This document shows positions 1-9,463 of a stretch of DNA of 64,000 bases, one piece after another. The stretch covers positions 1,054,001-1,118,000 of the forward strand of contig NZ_JAPDUW010000001.1 in NCBI RefSeq assembly GCF_026015295.1. Reading direction: 5' to 3'. The notes under the pieces were generated by a model. That model saw only the letters and a list, made by a program, of their open reading frames with translations. It did not search any database and was not told where the DNA came from. Source of the stretch: Segatella copri. Lineage in GTDB: Bacteria > Bacteroidota > Bacteroidia > Bacteroidales > Bacteroidaceae. The stretch's first letter is position 1. Every line of letters starts with the position of its first letter. Made by a program: the position numbers and the translations under genes.

Positions 1-122
1 GCGTTTACATCGCTATGAACAATGAGGAGCAGGATGTCAAGAAGAAGATCATGATGGTTGTTGGCGCATGTATCTTCCTCGTTGCTGCAGCCCAGGCTCT
101 GCCTTTGTTCTTCGGCCTCTAA
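1..122 (+). CDS. traE: TraE-type conjugation protein (DUF4134), 3' end only
   Basis: Only the last 39 codons are present; the start lies left of the window. The visible tail runs from VYIAMNNEEQD through a hydrophobic segment (IMMVVGACIFLVAAA) to ALPLFFGL and a TAA stop. This matches the second membrane helix and C-terminus of the TraE/DUF4134 family, small VirB2/VirB3-region inner-membrane proteins of Bacteroidales conjugative transposons. The traF gene starts 29 bp downstream, which is the standard traE-traF-traG order. The family call rests on this short tail plus the gene order. Confidence 0.75.
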   Translation, partial: VYIAMNNEEQDVKKKIMMVVGACIFLVAAAQALPLFFGL

Positions 123-151
123 TCTATCGTTCAAGCATTAAAGAATACATC

Positions 152-454
152 ATGTCAGGAGAAGTAAAAGAAAATCAGTACGTAAGCTATCCCATGTTCA
201 AGGGTCTCCAGAAGCCCCTTGAATTTATGGGATTCCAGGGACGCTACATCACCTGGGCAGCCTGTGCCATTGGTGGAGCCATCCTCGGCTTCATCATAGC
301 ATATTGCATCCTCGGCTTTGTGGTTGGTCTTGTGGTTCTCGCTGTTTCCATCTGTTCGGGAGCTGCTCTCATCTTCTTCAAACAGAAGAAAGGGTTGCAT
401 ACCAAGAAGGAAGAGCATGGTGTGTTCATCTATGCTTGTTCGCATAGAATGTAA
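152..454 (+). CDS. traF: TraF-type conjugation protein (DUF4133)
   Basis: This 100-residue membrane protein begins MSGEVKENQYVSYPMFKGLQ and has two adjacent hydrophobic segments at about residues 30-70 (YITWAACAIGGAILGFIIAY and the following CILGFVVGLVVLAVSIC region). A basic tail follows (KQKKGLHTKKEEHG). Size, topology and position between traE and traG fit the TraF/DUF4133 family of Bacteroidales conjugative transposons, thought to correspond to VirB3. The open frame extends upstream to 68, but that would overlap traE and put a non-family extension on the N-terminus, so the ATG at 152 is preferred. Confidence 0.8.
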   Translation: MSGEVKENQYVSYPMFKGLQKPLEFMGFQGRYITWAACAIGGAILGFIIAYCILGFVVGLVVLAVSICSGAALIFFKQKKGLHTKKEEHGVFIYACSHRM

Positions 455-517
455 TCAAACAAAATTCAAACGTAAACAAATGAGCAAGTGTGTTGAAATC
501 TGAATAGTGTAAATCGG

Positions 518-547
518 TAGGCTCACCCTCTCGCAAGGATGAGCCTA
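518..547 (+). promoter_or_regulatory. Hairpin between traF and traG
   Basis: An 8-bp inverted repeat, taggctca/tgagccta, is extended by two further C-G pairs after one mismatch and closes on a small loop containing TCTCGCAA. It lies in the 121-bp gap between traF and traG. There is no good T-run after it, so it could be a partial terminator, an mRNA-processing site or a translational control element for the ATPase gene. The structure is seen by eye; its function is inferred. Confidence 0.4.
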
Positions 548-575
548 TCTTCATTTGATAAAAGAGCAAATAACA

Positions 576-3146
576 ATGATCATATATGTAATCATAGCAT
601 TTGTAGCAATACTCATAGGCATGTCTATCTCAGTCTCTGCCTTTGGAACCGGAGGCAAACGCAAGAAGATCTTTCAGGACATCTACTTCTCTGTTGAGGA
701 TGTAGATGGCATTGGCGTGCTCTACACCAAGACTGGCGAATACTCAGCCATTTTGAAGATGGATAACCCGGTGCAGAAGTATTCTGCAAACATAGACAGC
801 TACTATGAGTTCAATCATCTTGTCACCGCACTTGCCCAGACCCTCGGTGAAGGCTATGCCATTCATAAGCAGGATGTCTTCGTGCGTAAGCAGTTCCAGG
901 ATGAGAGTAACGACAACCATGAGTTCTTGTCAGAGTCTTACTTCAAGTATTTCAATGGACGTTCCTATACCGACAGTCAGACTTATCTGATTATCACCCA
1001 GGAGAATAAGAAAAGCCGTATCTTCTCTTTTGATAGCAAGAAATGGCGTGACTTTATGGTGAAAATTCGCAAGATCAAAGACCAACTGAAGGACTCAGGC
1101 GTGGAAGCATCCTACCTCGATGGCAATACGGCTCGTGAATATGTTGACCGCTATTTCTCCATGAACTTCAACGACAAGACTGTGTCTATGACCAACTTCA
1201 AAGTCGATGAAGAGTCTATCTGTATGGGCAACAAACGATGCAAGGTCTATAGTCTTGTTGATGTTGATTGTGTCAGCACGCCATCTATAGTCCGTCCTTT
1301 CACCAACATTGAGGTGAACAATGTTTCCATGCCAGTGGACATGGTATCATTGGTTGACAGCATTCCTTCTGCCGATGTAGTTGTGTATAATCAGATGTTC
1401 TTCATTCCTAACCAGAAAAGAGAACTCTCCCTACTCGACAAGAAGAAAAACCGTCATGCCAGTATGCCTAATCCAAGCAACCAGATAGCCGTGGAGGACA
1501 TCAAGAAGGTGCAGGATGTGATAGCAAGAGAAAACAAACAGTTGGTATATGCCCACTTCAATCTTGTCGTTGGAGTATCTATAGATGCTGATATTCAGAA
1601 ATGTACCAACCATCTGGAGAACTCCTTTGGCCGATTGGGCATTCATATCAGCAAAAGAGCCTACAACCAATTGGAATTGTTTGTCAACTCATTCCCTGGT
1701 AATTGCTACTCCACCAACCCAGAGTATGACCGATTCCTGACCCTCAGTGATGCAGCCGCCTGTCTCATGTACAAAGAGCGCATTCAACATAGTGAGGAAA
1801 CACCTTTGAAGATATACTATACAGACCGCCAAGGTGTGCCAGTTGCCATCGACATCAGCGGAAAAGAAGGAAAGAACAAGATAACGGATAACTCCAATTT
1901 CTTCTGCCTCGGTCCGTCTGGAAGTGGTAAGTCCTTCCACATGAATAGTGTAGTCCGTCAGATGTGGGAACAGAACACCGACGTTGTGATGGTTGATACC
2001 GGTAATTCATACGAAGGACTCTGCGAATATGTCGGTGGCAAATATATCAGCTACACAGACGAGCATCCTATCACGATGAATCCTTTTGCCATCAAGCGTG
2101 AGGAGTTGAACATCGAGAAGATAGGCTTCCTGAAAAATCTGGTCATGCTCATCTGGAAAGGAACCCAAGGTGAAGTCACAAAGACGGAAGACCGTCTCAT
2201 AGAGCAGGTTATCACGGAATACTTCGATGAATACTTCATGAAGAAACAAATTGAGAACCTATCGTTCAACACATTCTACGAGTACAGTAAAGTCCGTATT
2301 CCTCAGATTATAAAGGAGAACAACCTGGCAGGAATCGACTTGGCATCCTACAACTATCTGCTGAAGGACTTCTACAAGGGCGGTAGCCATGAGCTTACTC
2401 TCAATGAGAACCTCGACACAAAGCTGTTTGATGAGACCTTCATCGTTTTCGAGATAGACTCCATCAAGGATGACCCTCTCCTCTTCCCTCTTGTTACACT
2501 GATTATCATGGACGTTTTCATCCAGAAGATGCGTATCAAGAAGAACCGTAAGGTGCTTGTAATTGAAGAGGCATGGAAAGCCATTGCTTCGCCAATTATG
2601 GCAGAGTACATCAAATACCTCTACAAGACAGCACGTAAGTTCTGGGCATCAGTGGGTGTGGTTACTCAGGAGATCCAGGACATCGTGGGAAGTCCTATCG
2701 TGAAGGAAGCCATCATCAACAACTCTGATGTGGTGATGCTGCTTGACCAGAGCAAGTTCCGTGAACGTTTCGACGAGATCAAGGCAATCCTGGGCTTGAC
2801 AGATGTGGACTGCAAAAAGATCTTCACCATCAACCGCCTTGAAAACAAGGAAGGCAGAAGCTTCTTCCGAGAAGTCTTCATCCGAAGAGGAAGTGTCGGA
2901 GGCGTGTTTGGTGTAGAAGAACCTCATGAGTGCTATATGACCTATACCACCGAGCGAGCAGAAAAGGAAGCGCTGAAACTCTACAAGAAAGAGTTGCAAT
3001 GCGACCATCAGCATGCCATCGAAGCCTATTGCCGAGATTGGGAACTGTCAGGGATCACTAAATCCCTGCCATTTGCCCAGAAGGTGAACCAGACTGGTCA
3101 TGTGCTGAACCTCAAACCCAAGAGGAAATTTGATGAGTATATGTAA
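576..3146 (+). CDS. traG: TraG family conjugation ATPase (VirB4-like)
   Basis: This 856-residue ATPase powers assembly of the type IV secretion channel at the inner membrane. An N-terminal hydrophobic helix (IIYVIIAFVAILIGMSISV) is followed by the VirB4 N-terminal region and then the ATPase domain, with Walker A GPSGSGKS at residues 446-453 and a Walker B-like VLVIEEAWK near 660. The length fits TraG of Bacteroidales conjugative transposons. An in-frame TTG at 555 would add seven residues; the ATG at 576 places the membrane helix at the very start, as usual in the family. It follows traE and traF and precedes a set of secreted proteins. Confidence 0.95.
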   Translation: MIIYVIIAFVAILIGMSISVSAFGTGGKRKKIFQDIYFSVEDVDGIGVLYTKTGEYSAILKMDNPVQKYSANIDSYYEFNHLVTALAQTLGEGYAIHKQDVFVRKQFQDESNDNHEFLSESYFKYFNGRSYTDSQTYLIITQENKKSRIFSFDSKKWRDFMVKIRKIKDQLKDSGVEASYLDGNTAREYVDRYFSMNFNDKTVSMTNFKVDEESICMGNKRCKVYSLVDVDCVSTPSIVRPFTNIEVNNVSMPVDMVSLVDSIPSADVVVYNQMFFIPNQKRELSLLDKKKNRHASMPNPSNQIAVEDIKKVQDVIARENKQLVYAHFNLVVGVSIDADIQKCTNHLENSFGRLGIHISKRAYNQLELFVNSFPGNCYSTNPEYDRFLTLSDAAACLMYKERIQHSEETPLKIYYTDRQGVPVAIDISGKEGKNKITDNSNFFCLGPSGSGKSFHMNSVVRQMWEQNTDVVMVDTGNSYEGLCEYVGGKYISYTDEHPITMNPFAIKREELNIEKIGFLKNLVMLIWKGTQGEVTKTEDRLIEQVITEYFDEYFMKKQIENLSFNTFYEYSKVRIPQIIKENNLAGIDLASYNYLLKDFYKGGSHELTLNENLDTKLFDETFIVFEIDSIKDDPLLFPLVTLIIMDVFIQKMRIKKNRKVLVIEEAWKAIASPIMAEYIKYLYKTARKFWASVGVVTQEIQDIVGSPIVKEAIINNSDVVMLLDQSKFRERFDEIKAILGLTDVDCKKIFTINRLENKEGRSFFREVFIRRGSVGGVFGVEEPHECYMTYTTERAEKEALKLYKKELQCDHQHAIEAYCRDWELSGITKSLPFAQKVNQTGHVLNLKPKRKFDEYM

Positions 3147-3174
3147 CAAGTCATAAACAATAATTTTCAGACAA

Positions 3175-5736
3175 ATGAAACGCTATCTGATAATACTTAC
3201 TCTCTATCTCTGTGCCGTAGTACCTACGATGGCACAGTACTACAGTGTAAACTATGACAAGCGCACTGTAGAAGCAATGACAGCCGCTTTTGCAACAGAG
3301 GCAGCTACTGAGGCGTATTATGCCGAACAGGTAGCCAAGATACGTGATCACTATCAGGCGGCAGAGGTGGCAGCGGCAGGAATCTTCACATCCAAGTTCC
3401 TTGACCGCAAAGCCCTCACCCACTTGGGACTATGGACAAGTTCGACGGAGAACTACTATTACCGCCGTATCTACAACATGGTGTCGGCCAAGATCATGCC
3501 GAAGATATGGACTGTAGCTGGAATGATGCTCAAAAGTCCACAGAATGCTCTCTACTGGGGAAGCTATTTATATAAGGTATGTGAAGAGACCAAGACTCTC
3601 TGCTATCAGTTTGAGTCAATCGTCACCAACAGCACCCTCTCATTCAAGGATATTGCATTTCTGGAGATCAACCAGGAATTGGCGGCTATTCTGAAACTCT
3701 CGGAGTTGGGCAACGTAGATTGGGAAGCGATGTTTGACAACTTTTCCGGGTTCGGTTCCAACTTTACGAAGGAGAATCTGAAGGAAGACATAGACAACCT
3801 GTATGCCATGGGAGTCAACCTTGCTTCTGCTGGAGCTGGTAATGCTGTAGGCTCAATCCTTGGCAACAGTAGTTTCAGTGGTACGATGATGGATAAGACA
3901 AGCAGCGTCATTGAGATTGCAGAAAATGTGTATGGACTCTACAACAGTCTGTCTGCAAATGCAGGCAATACGCTCTTGCAGTTTGTTGGAGGAAGGGACA
4001 GCATTGCAAATCTCTTCTCTTTATCGAACTACAATCTGACCTCTTGGGTAACAGACTATGCCCGTGAAGGAATGGGACAATACTACACCCAGCGATGGTA
4101 TATCTATAGAGTTGATGCCGGTAATGTGAAGCTGTGCGACTACTATCCACCTACAGACAATGATGCCATCATCAAAGGTGATCACTGGTATCGTATCAGC
4201 ACAAAGGACAAAAACTATACTCCAACATCGGCAGAAAGAGAAGCTGCATTGAGAAACTCAGAAAGCCATGCTGGATGGAGTCGAAGTGATGTTCAGCAGC
4301 ATAACAACTCGAATGACGGCTACAATTATAGCATAACCTACTATATGTCAGGCTATATTCTCAGTAAGAAGAAAAGTGGTCAATATGCTAAAGCCTATGC
4401 TTACGAGATTCATGTTTCAAAGAGCTGGTATAAAAAGGAAGTTGCTTATGAGGATGTCTTTGATTCCTACACAATGGACATGAACACATCCAAAGCCGGA
4501 TTGAATGCACGACTGAAAGAACTCAATGATAACGAGGAAGGTTACACCTACTATCTTTCAAGTGATGCAAAGAGATACTATCAGACAACCGATGCCAAGA
4601 AGATTGCAGGATGTGAAACTGCAACCATCAGTGTTACCTGCCATGGCGGTACCAAACTTGGTGAAGCTTCGACCCAATACAAGTGTTCGAGTTGTGGAGG
4701 TAGCGTGAATGGTCACACCAAGCAGTGTGCTATGGCCACAAGTGTCACTCATGAAAGTGTCAACACCTCAGAGATTGATTCCAAGATTGCGGAGACAGAG
4801 AGGAAAATAGCTTCTCTCCAGTCTGAAATCACAAACTTGGAGGCAGAAAATTCGGAACTTCTTAGAAAAATTAAGAATTCAAATGTGAATGATGCTGCGA
4901 GGTATCGTCAACAGTACAACGCTAACAAAGATCGCATTACAGCATTGAAGTCTGACAAGAGTACTGCCGAATCAAAACTTGCCCAGTACCAAAAGGCAAA
5001 ACAAGAGGCTATTGATGGTGAGAATGCCGTGACAGATGATTATTACCGCATACCGGCCATCATGCAGGATTGCAAGACTGCCTATAATCTCAGTTGGAAT
5101 GGTTCGGGTGCATGGGAAGGTAATACTTTCGTCCGTACTGCATCTATGCCTAATATCAATGGTGTCATCACTTTCAAGGCAACAGTCTCGATAGCGAGAA
5201 AGCCCAAGTACTTCATGGGTATCAAGATACACCGTGCCATCGTGCAGATTTCATGGACTCTGACCACGGAATATAGCGATACGCAAGTGGTAGCTGTAGT
5301 AAACCTCGACCCAGCTAAGACCGATGAGGAGAAAGCAGCCGAAGTAAATGCTAAACTTGCAGAGATTGCCCGTGACTATCCAGACTGTGACCCTACGGTT
5401 GAATATGCCAAGAGTAGCCCCGTAGAATCAGACAATACGGATGATACCTATCATTTGCTCTGGTCAAGTGACCGCCTGGAAATAGCACGTCAGATAGACA
5501 GCCGTCTCACTAAGATTTTTGCCGATTTGGTGTCATTGGAGAAGATGATGCATTACAAGCATTCCATCATAGACATTTTAAGGAGTGTTGCTCCCCCACT
5601 GAATGACGAGCAAGGCAGAAGACAGACTCTCATTGAACAATGCAGGAAACGATGGTTGCGACATGCAGCCGATAGTGGACATTCAGATAGTTATAACGGA
5701 AAATATGAAGACGATGAAGAAGACAACAGTGAATAG
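3175..5736 (+). CDS. Large secreted conjugation-region protein with coiled coil and Cys cluster
   Basis: This 853-residue protein has a clear signal peptide (MKRYLIILTLYLCAVVPTMA, cleavage before QYYSVNY), so it acts in the periplasm or at the outer membrane. Near residues 480-525 there is a compact Cys/His cluster (TCHGG, CSSCGG, TKQC) suggesting a metal-bound knuckle. It is followed by a long heptad-rich coiled coil (IDSKIAETERKIASLQSEI onward, about residues 535-610). The C-terminus carries an RW motif (QCRKRWLRHA) shared with four smaller secreted proteins in this window. It sits between traG and traJ, where CTnDOT has traH/traI, so a structural role in the mating apparatus is plausible. 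No specific family is recognised. Confidence 0.7.
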   Translation: MKRYLIILTLYLCAVVPTMAQYYSVNYDKRTVEAMTAAFATEAATEAYYAEQVAKIRDHYQAAEVAAAGIFTSKFLDRKALTHLGLWTSSTENYYYRRIYNMVSAKIMPKIWTVAGMMLKSPQNALYWGSYLYKVCEETKTLCYQFESIVTNSTLSFKDIAFLEINQELAAILKLSELGNVDWEAMFDNFSGFGSNFTKENLKEDIDNLYAMGVNLASAGAGNAVGSILGNSSFSGTMMDKTSSVIEIAENVYGLYNSLSANAGNTLLQFVGGRDSIANLFSLSNYNLTSWVTDYAREGMGQYYTQRWYIYRVDAGNVKLCDYYPPTDNDAIIKGDHWYRISTKDKNYTPTSAEREAALRNSESHAGWSRSDVQQHNNSNDGYNYSITYYMSGYILSKKKSGQYAKAYAYEIHVSKSWYKKEVAYEDVFDSYTMDMNTSKAGLNARLKELNDNEEGYTYYLSSDAKRYYQTTDAKKIAGCETATISVTCHGGTKLGEASTQYKCSSCGGSVNGHTKQCAMATSVTHESVNTSEIDSKIAETERKIASLQSEITNLEAENSELLRKIKNSNVNDAARYRQQYNANKDRITALKSDKSTAESKLAQYQKAKQEAIDGENAVTDDYYRIPAIMQDCKTAYNLSWNGSGAWEGNTFVRTASMPNINGVITFKATVSIARKPKYFMGIKIHRAIVQISWTLTTEYSDTQVVAVVNLDPAKTDEEKAAEVNAKLAEIARDYPDCDPTVEYAKSSPVESDNTDDTYHLLWSSDRLEIARQIDSRLTKIFADLVSLEKMMHYKHSIIDILRSVAPPLNDEQGRRQTLIEQCRKRWLRHAADSGHSDSYNGKYEDDEEDNSE

Positions 5737-6457
5737 CAAGATACTGACAATACTCATTTGTCTGTTGACCCTTTTGCCTTCAGCAGCAAAAGCTCAGGTA
5801 GGCTTTGATGCAGTTTCTATCGAGGCCTATATCAAAGATCACAAGCAACAGCGCAGTCTGCTACTTGTGCGTTCCACCTTGGAGGCAAGCAATAAACTGC
5901 TGCATGACTACAGCGGCGATGCCAACATTGGATTCAGGGACATCAACAAGGAACTGGATAAGTACACCAGGGCATTTGACGTGATTGATATTCTGTATCA
6001 GTCACTCCGTACCAGTCTCAATGTGTACAGCACCTATGAGAATGTGAGTGACAAAGTCGGTGACTATAGAAAGATGCTCAATGATTTCAGGAAAAAATGC
6101 CTGGAAAGAGGAAACATCATGAGTACCGATACGCTGATTATCACCATCAACACCAAGGCTTTGGCTAAGATTGCAGATGAAGGCGACAATCTCTATAGGT
6201 CAGTCAGTGATTTGCTGCTATATGCTACTGGAGCTGCGGCATGTTCAACGTCAGATTTGCTTCTCATCATTACGAGCATCAACAACTCGCTCGACAACAT
6301 CAACAAGCATCTCAACAAGGCATACTTCGAAACATGGAGATATATCCAAGTGAGAATCGGCTATTGGAAAAAGCAGGTGTACCGTGCCAAGAGCAAAGAG
6401 GAAATCATAAGTGATGCCTTTGGAAGATGGAGAGGCGCTGGATATTTAGGCTATTAG
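5705..6457 (+). CDS. Secreted helical protein with C-terminal RW motif, TraI position
   Basis: The start chosen is the ATG at 5705 (MKTMKKTTVNSKILTILIC), which gives a signal peptide ending AAKAQ. The frame is open back to 5603 but that lies inside the preceding gene. The mature protein of about 225 residues is predicted helical, with regularly spaced hydrophobics. It ends in AFGRWRGAGYLGY, sharing the RW ending with the 261-residue protein downstream and with two proteins near 54-55 kb. It overlaps the upstream gene by 32 bp, so the two are probably translationally coupled. In CTnDOT-like elements this position holds TraI (DUF4141); similarity to TraI is suspected but not shown. Confidence 0.65.
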   Translation: MKTMKKTTVNSKILTILICLLTLLPSAAKAQVGFDAVSIEAYIKDHKQQRSLLLVRSTLEASNKLLHDYSGDANIGFRDINKELDKYTRAFDVIDILYQSLRTSLNVYSTYENVSDKVGDYRKMLNDFRKKCLERGNIMSTDTLIITINTKALAKIADEGDNLYRSVSDLLLYATGAAACSTSDLLLIITSINNSLDNINKHLNKAYFETWRYIQVRIGYWKKQVYRAKSKEEIISDAFGRWRGAGYLGY

Positions 6458-6476
6458 GATAATAAATAAAAAATCA

Positions 6477-7262
6477 ATGAATATGAAACATTTAATCTCT
6501 TCACGGACAGCACTTTGCTTATGTGGCTTGACGTTATGCTTTAACGCATCAGCCCAAGGATATGTGAGTTACAACCATGATGCAGCCAAGATGAACCAGA
6601 TTACAGTTCAGGAGATTGGTTCTGGTGGTCTCACTCCTGCATTCTATTATGATGCCTTACACAACAGCTATCAGAAGACTGCAGCAAAAAAGAACAAGCA
6701 GTTTTTCAGAACCATGGCAGGAGTCTCTGCATATCAGCAGGTGGATGTTGCTGATAGTATCAAAGCATCTCTTACCCAACGAGCAGAAATAGAAGCACTC
6801 AACATTGCAGACCGGCAGATTGACATTGCCTGGCTTGCAGAAGGAAACAAGATCAACTCCAAGCTCTCGGACTTTCAGGCGAATATTGACCGAATAGTAA
6901 GCGTTGGTGGTTCTATTTCAGACAAGACACGATGGACAGAATACTACAAGATGTACAAGACAGCCATCAAGGAGATGCAGGATGCCTATATGCCCAATGC
7001 CCAGCGCAAACAGCAGTATCTTGCCATCTATGATGACATTACCAAGCAGAATGAGACACTTATCTCCTTTTTAGTCCAACTAAGCAACAAGAGAAAGACC
7101 TCCTCCTTGCTTGCTGCACGACTTGAAAGAAGAAACAATGTAGCCAGCCACGCATCATCAGCAATCAGCAGATGGCGTGAAGCAGGCAAAAAGAATGTAG
7201 GAAATAACTCTGGAGGCTCAGAATCTGATGACTCCGAAGGCAATAACATAGTAAGACAATAA
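6477..7262 (+). CDS. Secreted helical protein, conjugation operon
   Basis: This 261-residue protein starts MNMKHLISSRTALCLCGLTL and has a signal peptide ending NASAQ, so it is exported. The mature part is rich in helix-forming stretches (QRAEIEALNIADRQIDIAW) and carries the SRWREAGKKN motif about 25 residues before its end, followed by a low-complexity Gly/Ser/Asp tail. It is 19 bp after the previous secreted protein gene and 3 bp before traJ. Architecture and context suggest a periplasmic component of the mating channel; no named family is recognised with certainty. Confidence 0.65.
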   Translation: MNMKHLISSRTALCLCGLTLCFNASAQGYVSYNHDAAKMNQITVQEIGSGGLTPAFYYDALHNSYQKTAAKKNKQFFRTMAGVSAYQQVDVADSIKASLTQRAEIEALNIADRQIDIAWLAEGNKINSKLSDFQANIDRIVSVGGSISDKTRWTEYYKMYKTAIKEMQDAYMPNAQRKQQYLAIYDDITKQNETLISFLVQLSNKRKTSSLLAARLERRNNVASHASSAISRWREAGKKNVGNNSGGSESDDSEGNNIVRQ

Positions 7263-7265
7263 AAC

Positions 7266-8396
7266 ATGGCAGATTCAAACATCCTTTCCGATTTCGGTAT
7301 CAAGATCCTCGAACAGGAGATTGATGATGTGATATTCCAGACCAACGAGTTCCTTTGTGATGCCACGTTCACAGGCTCCCAAGGTCCATTTTGGTGGATA
7401 TTGCAGATGTGTATGGCTCTGGCTGCGCTGTTCTCGATAGTCGTAGCTGGCAGTATGGCCTACAAGATGATGGTAAAACATGAGCCGATAGACATCATGA
7501 AGCTGTTCAAGCCTCTTGTGGTCAGTGTCATTCTCTGTTGGTGGTACCCACCTGCAGATACCGGCATAACAAACAGCGGCTGCAGCTGGTGCGTACTTGA
7601 CTTTCTCTCCTATATCCCTAACTGCATAGGTTCATACACCCACGACTTGTATGAAGCAGAGTCTGCACAGATTGAGGATAAGTTTGAAGAAGTCCAGGAA
7701 CTCATCTATACACGAGACACTCTTTATAACTCATTACAGGCTCAGGCAGACGTAGCCCATTCCGGCACATCGGATCCAAACCTGATAGAGTCAACCATGG
7801 AACAGGCAGGTGTGGATGAAGTGACGAACATGGAAACTGATGCTTCGAAGCTCTGGTTCACATCACTCACGGCAGGTGCAGTGGTAGGCATAGACAAGGT
7901 GATTATGCTCATAGCCCTAATAGTTTTCCGCATAGGTTGGTGGGCTACCATCTATTGCCAACAGATACTCCTGGGTATGCTGACGATATTCGGTCCGATA
8001 CAATGGGCATTCTCTCTCTTGCCGAAATGGGAAGGAGTCTGGTCAAAGTGGCTGATACGTTATCTCACGGTACATTTCTATGGAGCAATGCTATACTTCG
8101 TGGGCTTTTATGTTCTGTTACTATTTGATATAGTGCTCTGTATTCAGGTGGAGAACCTTACTGCCATTACCGAAAGTGAGCAGACGATGGCAGCATACCT
8201 GCAGAACTCGTTCTTCTCTGCCGGTTATCTGATGGCAGCAAGCATTGTAGCGTTGAAATGTCTGAACCTCGTTCCAGACCTTGCTGCATGGATGATTCCT
8301 GAAGGAGATACAGCATTCTCTACCCGAAACTTCGGTGAAGGTGTGGCACAGCAAGCCAAGATTTCAACCCAGGGCATGATTAGCAAAGTGATGTAA
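7266..8396 (+). CDS. traJ: TraJ conjugation membrane protein (VirB6-like)
   Basis: This 376-residue polytopic protein has several hydrophobic stretches, including WWILQMCMALAALFSIVVAG near residue 42, VIMLIALIVFRIGWWATIY near 215 and AMLYFVGFYVLLLFDIVLC near 275. The conserved tail (VPDLAAWMIPEGDTAF) and position before traK match the TraJ family of Bacteroidales conjugative transposons. TraJ is regarded as the VirB6-like inner-membrane channel component. It begins 3 bp after the preceding gene, and traK follows 28 bp later. Confidence 0.9.
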   Translation: MADSNILSDFGIKILEQEIDDVIFQTNEFLCDATFTGSQGPFWWILQMCMALAALFSIVVAGSMAYKMMVKHEPIDIMKLFKPLVVSVILCWWYPPADTGITNSGCSWCVLDFLSYIPNCIGSYTHDLYEAESAQIEDKFEEVQELIYTRDTLYNSLQAQADVAHSGTSDPNLIESTMEQAGVDEVTNMETDASKLWFTSLTAGAVVGIDKVIMLIALIVFRIGWWATIYCQQILLGMLTIFGPIQWAFSLLPKWEGVWSKWLIRYLTVHFYGAMLYFVGFYVLLLFDIVLCIQVENLTAITESEQTMAAYLQNSFFSAGYLMAASIVALKCLNLVPDLAAWMIPEGDTAFSTRNFGEGVAQQAKISTQGMISKVM

Positions 8397-8424
8397 ACAG
8401 CAAATAATACATATATAATAAGGT

Positions 8425-9039
8425 ATGGTAATAAAGAATCTCGAAAACAAAATCAAGTTGGTGATGATTATCTGCTCACTCTTCCTTGTGGGCTGCATCA
8501 TCATCTGTATATCCAGCATTTGGACAGCTAAGCAAATGGTTTCAGATGCTCATCAGAAAGTGTATGTACTGGATGGCAATGTTCCTATTCTCGTTCAGCG
8601 CAGCACCATGGAAGAAACACTCGATGTGGAGGCAAAGAGCCATGTGGAAATGTTCCATCATTACTTCTTCACTCTTGCGCCAGATGACAAGTACATCAAA
8701 TATACAATGGATAAAGCCATGTATCTGGTCGATGAAACGGGTCTTGCGCAGTACAATACGTTGAAGGAGAAAGGCTTCTACTCAAACATCATGGGTACAA
8801 GTGCCGTATTCAGCATCTTCTGTGACAGTATTAAGTTCGACAAGGAGAAGATGGAGTTCACCTACTATGGCAGACAGCGTATTGAGCGACGCACAAGCAT
8901 TCTTACCAGAGAACTTGTGACGGCAGGTCATTTGAAGCGTGTTCCCCGTACTGACAACAACCCACATGGTTTGCTAATCACCAACTGGAGAACCCTTCTC
9001 AATAAGGATATAGAACAAAAGACCAAACTGACATATTGA
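8425..9039 (+). CDS. traK: TraK conjugation protein (VirB8-like)
   Basis: This 204-residue protein has one N-terminal membrane anchor (LVMIICSLFLVGCIIICISS, about residues 12-31) and a periplasmic domain with motifs typical of the TraK family: VYVLDGNVPILVQR, SHVEMFHHYFFTLAPDD, and RRTSILTRELVTAGHLKRVPR. TraK proteins are VirB8-like scaffold components of the Bacteroidales mating channel. Size and order (traJ-traK-traL-traM) are standard. The next gene starts 2 bp after its stop. Confidence 0.93.
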   Translation: MVIKNLENKIKLVMIICSLFLVGCIIICISSIWTAKQMVSDAHQKVYVLDGNVPILVQRSTMEETLDVEAKSHVEMFHHYFFTLAPDDKYIKYTMDKAMYLVDETGLAQYNTLKEKGFYSNIMGTSAVFSIFCDSIKFDKEKMEFTYYGRQRIERRTSILTRELVTAGHLKRVPRTDNNPHGLLITNWRTLLNKDIEQKTKLTY

Positions 9040-9040
9040 T

Positions 9041-9463
9041 ATGGGATGGAAGAAAATGTTTATCGGTGAAAAGATGCCGGACAAAGATGATCCTCAATAT
9101 CGTCAGAGATATGAGAATGAGGTGAAGGCAGGACGCAAGTTTGCCAAGACTATGAAGCTTGATGTGCTTGCAGCCAAGGTACAACTGTTTGCTAATGACC
9201 ATAAACTGTTGTTCCTCTACCTTGTATTTGGTTTCATAATCTTCTGTTTTGGTCTGAACATCTACAGGATGGTAGTGGTGTATAGTCATCAACAGTCAAG
9301 ACAAAGTGCTACGGAAAGGCAAGAGCAGATGTTGCGTCTGCGACACAGCAAAGTCTGGAAAGCTGTTGAAAATGCCTACACCACGCATCCTGCCATGAAT
9401 AGAGATAATCAAAAGAATAATAACGAAAAGATAGAAAACGATGGACGCATTGAAAAAGATTAA
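9041..9463 (+). CDS. traL: TraL-type small membrane protein
   Basis: This 140-residue protein has a single central membrane helix (LLFLYLVFGFIIFCFGLNIY, about residues 57-76), a basic N-terminus and a charged C-terminus (MNRDNQKNNNEKIENDGR). Position between traK and traM and a size slightly above the usual TraL fit the TraL/DUF3989 group. It overlaps traM by 23 bp, which points to coupled translation. Identification leans on gene order and topology more than on strong motifs. Confidence 0.7.
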   Translation: MGWKKMFIGEKMPDKDDPQYRQRYENEVKAGRKFAKTMKLDVLAAKVQLFANDHKLLFLYLVFGFIIFCFGLNIYRMVVVYSHQQSRQSATERQEQMLRLRHSKVWKAVENAYTTHPAMNRDNQKNNNEKIENDGRIEKD

